Of a DNA stretch of 64,000 nucleotides, positions 62,350 through 64,000 are shown piece after piece. The DNA is from Candidatus Pedobacter colombiensis (GTDB lineage Bacteria; Bacteroidota; Bacteroidia; Sphingobacteriales; Sphingobacteriaceae), in the NCBI GenBank assembly GCA_029202485.1, contig CP119313.1, positions 5,208,001-5,272,000 of the forward strand, read 5' to 3'. The notes beneath the pieces are model-generated. The model did not search any database and had not been told where the DNA came from. It saw only the letters and a program-made list of their open reading frames with translations. The first letter of the stretch is position 1. Each line of letters starts with the position of its first letter. A program made the position numbers and the translations under genes.

Positions 62350-63456
62350 ATGATCGCAATAACCAATTGTAAGCTCTTTAAATCCGGTGTGCTGCTGACA
62401 GACCAATCTGTGCTAATTGAAAAAGGAAAAATTAGCCGTGTTTCTAATGAAGAAGTTCCTGCCGGATATACACAAATTGATGCCAGGGGTGATTTCCTTA
62501 GTCCTTCTTTTGTAGAACTTCAGATCTATGGTAGTGGCGGACAGCTTTTCTCTGCTTATCCCACAGCGGAAACATTACAGCAGATGGATGATGACCTGAT
62601 CCGCAAGGGAACCACAGGTTTTTTGGCCTGCGTAGCTACCAACACCATGGAAATTGTTTATCAGGCCTTGGATGCTGCAAAGGCTTACCGCTCACAAGCC
62701 AAAGGCTTTTTGGGCTTGCATCTAGAAGGGCCTTACCTTAATCCTAAGCGTAGGGGTGCACATATTGAAGCTTACATCCATAAAGCGGAGCTTGATGAAG
62801 TGAAGCGTCTGCTGGACCATGCAGATGGCACTGTAAAGATGATGACACTGGCGGCTGAACTTCAGGATGATGCAGTGATCAATTATTTACTGGACAATGA
62901 TGTGCTTTTGTCATTAGGACATAGTGATGCGAGTTTTGAACAAGCTACGGCTGCGTATAACAAAGGATTTAAAACGACTACACATTTGTTTAATGCCATG
63001 CCCGCAATTCATCACAGGGCTCCTAATTTGCCTGTAGCGGTATTTAATCATCCTGCTGCAATGGCAAGTATCATCGCCGATGGAAACCATGTGGATTTTG
63101 AAATGGTGAAGATGAGCCATAAGCTGATGAAAGACCGACTGTTTTTAATTACTGATGCTGTGACGGAATGTAACATTGGTCCTTATCAGCATCAGCTTTC
63201 GGGAGATAAATTTATTACACCTGATGGTACGCTTTCGGGATCAAACATTACCATGTTACAGGCTGTTGAGAACTGTGTACAACATTGTGATATCCCTTTA
63301 CATGATGCCTTAAATATGGCTTCATCCTATCCTGCAAAGCTGATTGGACTTGCAGATAAAATAGGCTCATTAAACGTTGGTAATGATGCTGATTTGCTAT
63401 TATTGACGCCTGAACTTAAGCTGAGTAAAGTTTTTGTGGGCGGTTTACACATTTGA
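62350..63456 (+). CDS. nagA: N-acetylglucosamine-6-phosphate deacetylase
   Basis: The 368-residue enzyme removes acetate from GlcNAc-6-phosphate in amino-sugar and cell-wall recycling. Seen: 'GFLGLHLEGPYLNPKRRGAHIEAYI' with the metal-binding Glu, 'LSLGHSDASFEQATAAYNKGFKTTTHLFNAMPAIHHRAPNL' with His ligands, 'FLITDAVTEC' with the catalytic Asp, and 'DGTLSGSNITMLQAVENC'. The C-terminal 'IGSLNVGNDADLLLLTPELKL' is typical of the amidohydrolase superfamily. It fits with the S66 carboxypeptidase and dipeptide epimerase as a murein-recycling gene, though these are far apart. Confidence 0.94.
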   Translation: MIAITNCKLFKSGVLLTDQSVLIEKGKISRVSNEEVPAGYTQIDARGDFLSPSFVELQIYGSGGQLFSAYPTAETLQQMDDDLIRKGTTGFLACVATNTMEIVYQALDAAKAYRSQAKGFLGLHLEGPYLNPKRRGAHIEAYIHKAELDEVKRLLDHADGTVKMMTLAAELQDDAVINYLLDNDVLLSLGHSDASFEQATAAYNKGFKTTTHLFNAMPAIHHRAPNLPVAVFNHPAAMASIIADGNHVDFEMVKMSHKLMKDRLFLITDAVTECNIGPYQHQLSGDKFITPDGTLSGSNITMLQAVENCVQHCDIPLHDALNMASSYPAKLIGLADKIGSLNVGNDADLLLLTPELKLSKVFVGGLHI

Positions 63457-63481
63457 TCCCTCATTAATTAAAACAATTAGT

Positions 63482-63489
63482 TATTTTTG
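63482..63489 (+). promoter_or_regulatory. -7 box close to pyrH
   Basis: TATTTTTG matches TAnnTTTG and ends 5 nt before the ATG of pyrH, so a transcript from it would be nearly leaderless. Tentative. Confidence 0.35.
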
Positions 63490-63494
63490 GAGCC

Positions 63495-64000
63495 ATGAAA
63501 TATAAACGGATCCTGTTAAAATTAAGTGGCGAATCGCTAATGGGCGAAAAGCAGTATGGTATTGATAATGAGGTGGTAAGGCAATATGCTGAAGACATTA
63601 AGGCAGTTCATGCTCAAGGTCTTGAAATAGCAATCGTTATTGGAGGTGGGAATATTTTTAGAGGTTTAAGTGCCGAAAAGTCCGGTATGGACCGTGCACA
63701 AGCCGATTATATGGGGATGTTGGCAACTGTAATCAACAGTATGGCCTTGCAAGATGCTTTAGAAAAAGTAGGCTTGAAAACGCGTTTACTTACTGCGATT
63801 AAAATGGAGCAAATCTGCGAACCTTTTATCCGCAGAAGAGCGGTACGTCACCTTGAAAAGGGGCGTGTGGTGATTTTTGGCGCCGGTACAGGTAACCCTT
63901 ATTTCACGACAGATTCGGCAGCAGCATTACGCGCTATCGAGATAAAGGCAGATGTGGTATTGAAAGGAACACGTGTTGACGGAATTTATACTGCTGATCC
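63495..64000 (+). CDS. pyrH: Uridylate kinase, N-terminal part
   Basis: The gene runs off the right edge; 168 residues are visible. It phosphorylates UMP to UDP. The start is 'MKYKRILLKLSGESLMGEKQYGID', followed by 'IAIVIGGGNIFRG', 'DRAQADYMGMLATVINSMALQDALE', 'VVIFGAGTGNPYFTTDSAAALRAIEIKADVVLKGTRVDGIYTAD', all typical of bacterial UMP kinases. In many bacteria pyrH directly follows tsf; here an intron, an ORF6N gene and nagA lie between them. Confidence 0.97.
   Translation, partial: MKYKRILLKLSGESLMGEKQYGIDNEVVRQYAEDIKAVHAQGLEIAIVIGGGNIFRGLSAEKSGMDRAQADYMGMLATVINSMALQDALEKVGLKTRLLTAIKMEQICEPFIRRRAVRHLEKGRVVIFGAGTGNPYFTTDSAAALRAIEIKADVVLKGTRVDGIYTAD

Overview
The window looks like a chromosome segment from a Bacteroidota bacterium of the Sphingobacteriaceae type, close to Pedobacter (inference). 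The signs are tandem SusC/SusD pairs, many lipoproteins with a Cys-Lys-Lys start, about 40% GC coding DNA, -7 promoter boxes of the TAnnTTTG type, few Shine-Dalgarno sites, and an rplM-rpsI-rpsB-tsf block.

Layout. 1-7.5 kb: the end of one SusC/SusD nutrient-uptake pair and a complete second pair with a small lipoprotein. 7.6-10.7 kb: divergent LD-carboxypeptidase and metG. 10.9-19.4 kb: accessory DNA with a Cys-rich double-glycine-leader peptide, a tRNA-Arg(CCT) whose 3' end is duplicated 2.7 kb downstream, a fresh ISL3/ISAon1-type insertion sequence, two 106-bp direct repeats, four decayed genes and a Fic-family gene preceded by two matching palindromes. 19.5-22.6 kb: a secreted phosphoesterase overlapping a di-haem peroxidase. 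22.6-30 kb: a surface-polysaccharide cluster (three family 2 glycosyltransferases, Wzm/Wzt-like ABC exporter, polysaccharide deacetylase, methyltransferase). 30.2-34.1 kb: a multidomain GH31 glycosidase. 34.3-40.9 kb: a probable operon of TonB receptor, beta-helix lipoprotein, propeller-like lipoprotein and metallophosphoesterase.

41-54 kb is mostly housekeeping or conserved genes: DUF2252, MgtC, a divergent thiamine pyrophosphokinase-like protein, GNAT, M28 peptidase, DUF4407, rhodanese, dipeptide epimerase, rhomboid protease, peptidase T, beta-CASP nuclease and YtxH. 55.4-56.9 kb holds the most unusual locus: a 429-residue protein whose N-terminus resembles proteasome beta/HslV subunits (Met-Thr start, Asp at mature position 17), followed 3 nt later by a 72-residue helical partner.

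57-64 kb: rplM, rpsI, rpsB, tsf, then a group II intron of class C character placed directly after the tsf terminator, an ORF6N-domain gene, nagA and the start of pyrH. The intron and its neighbours separate tsf from pyrH. All assignments come from reading the sequence; no database search was run.
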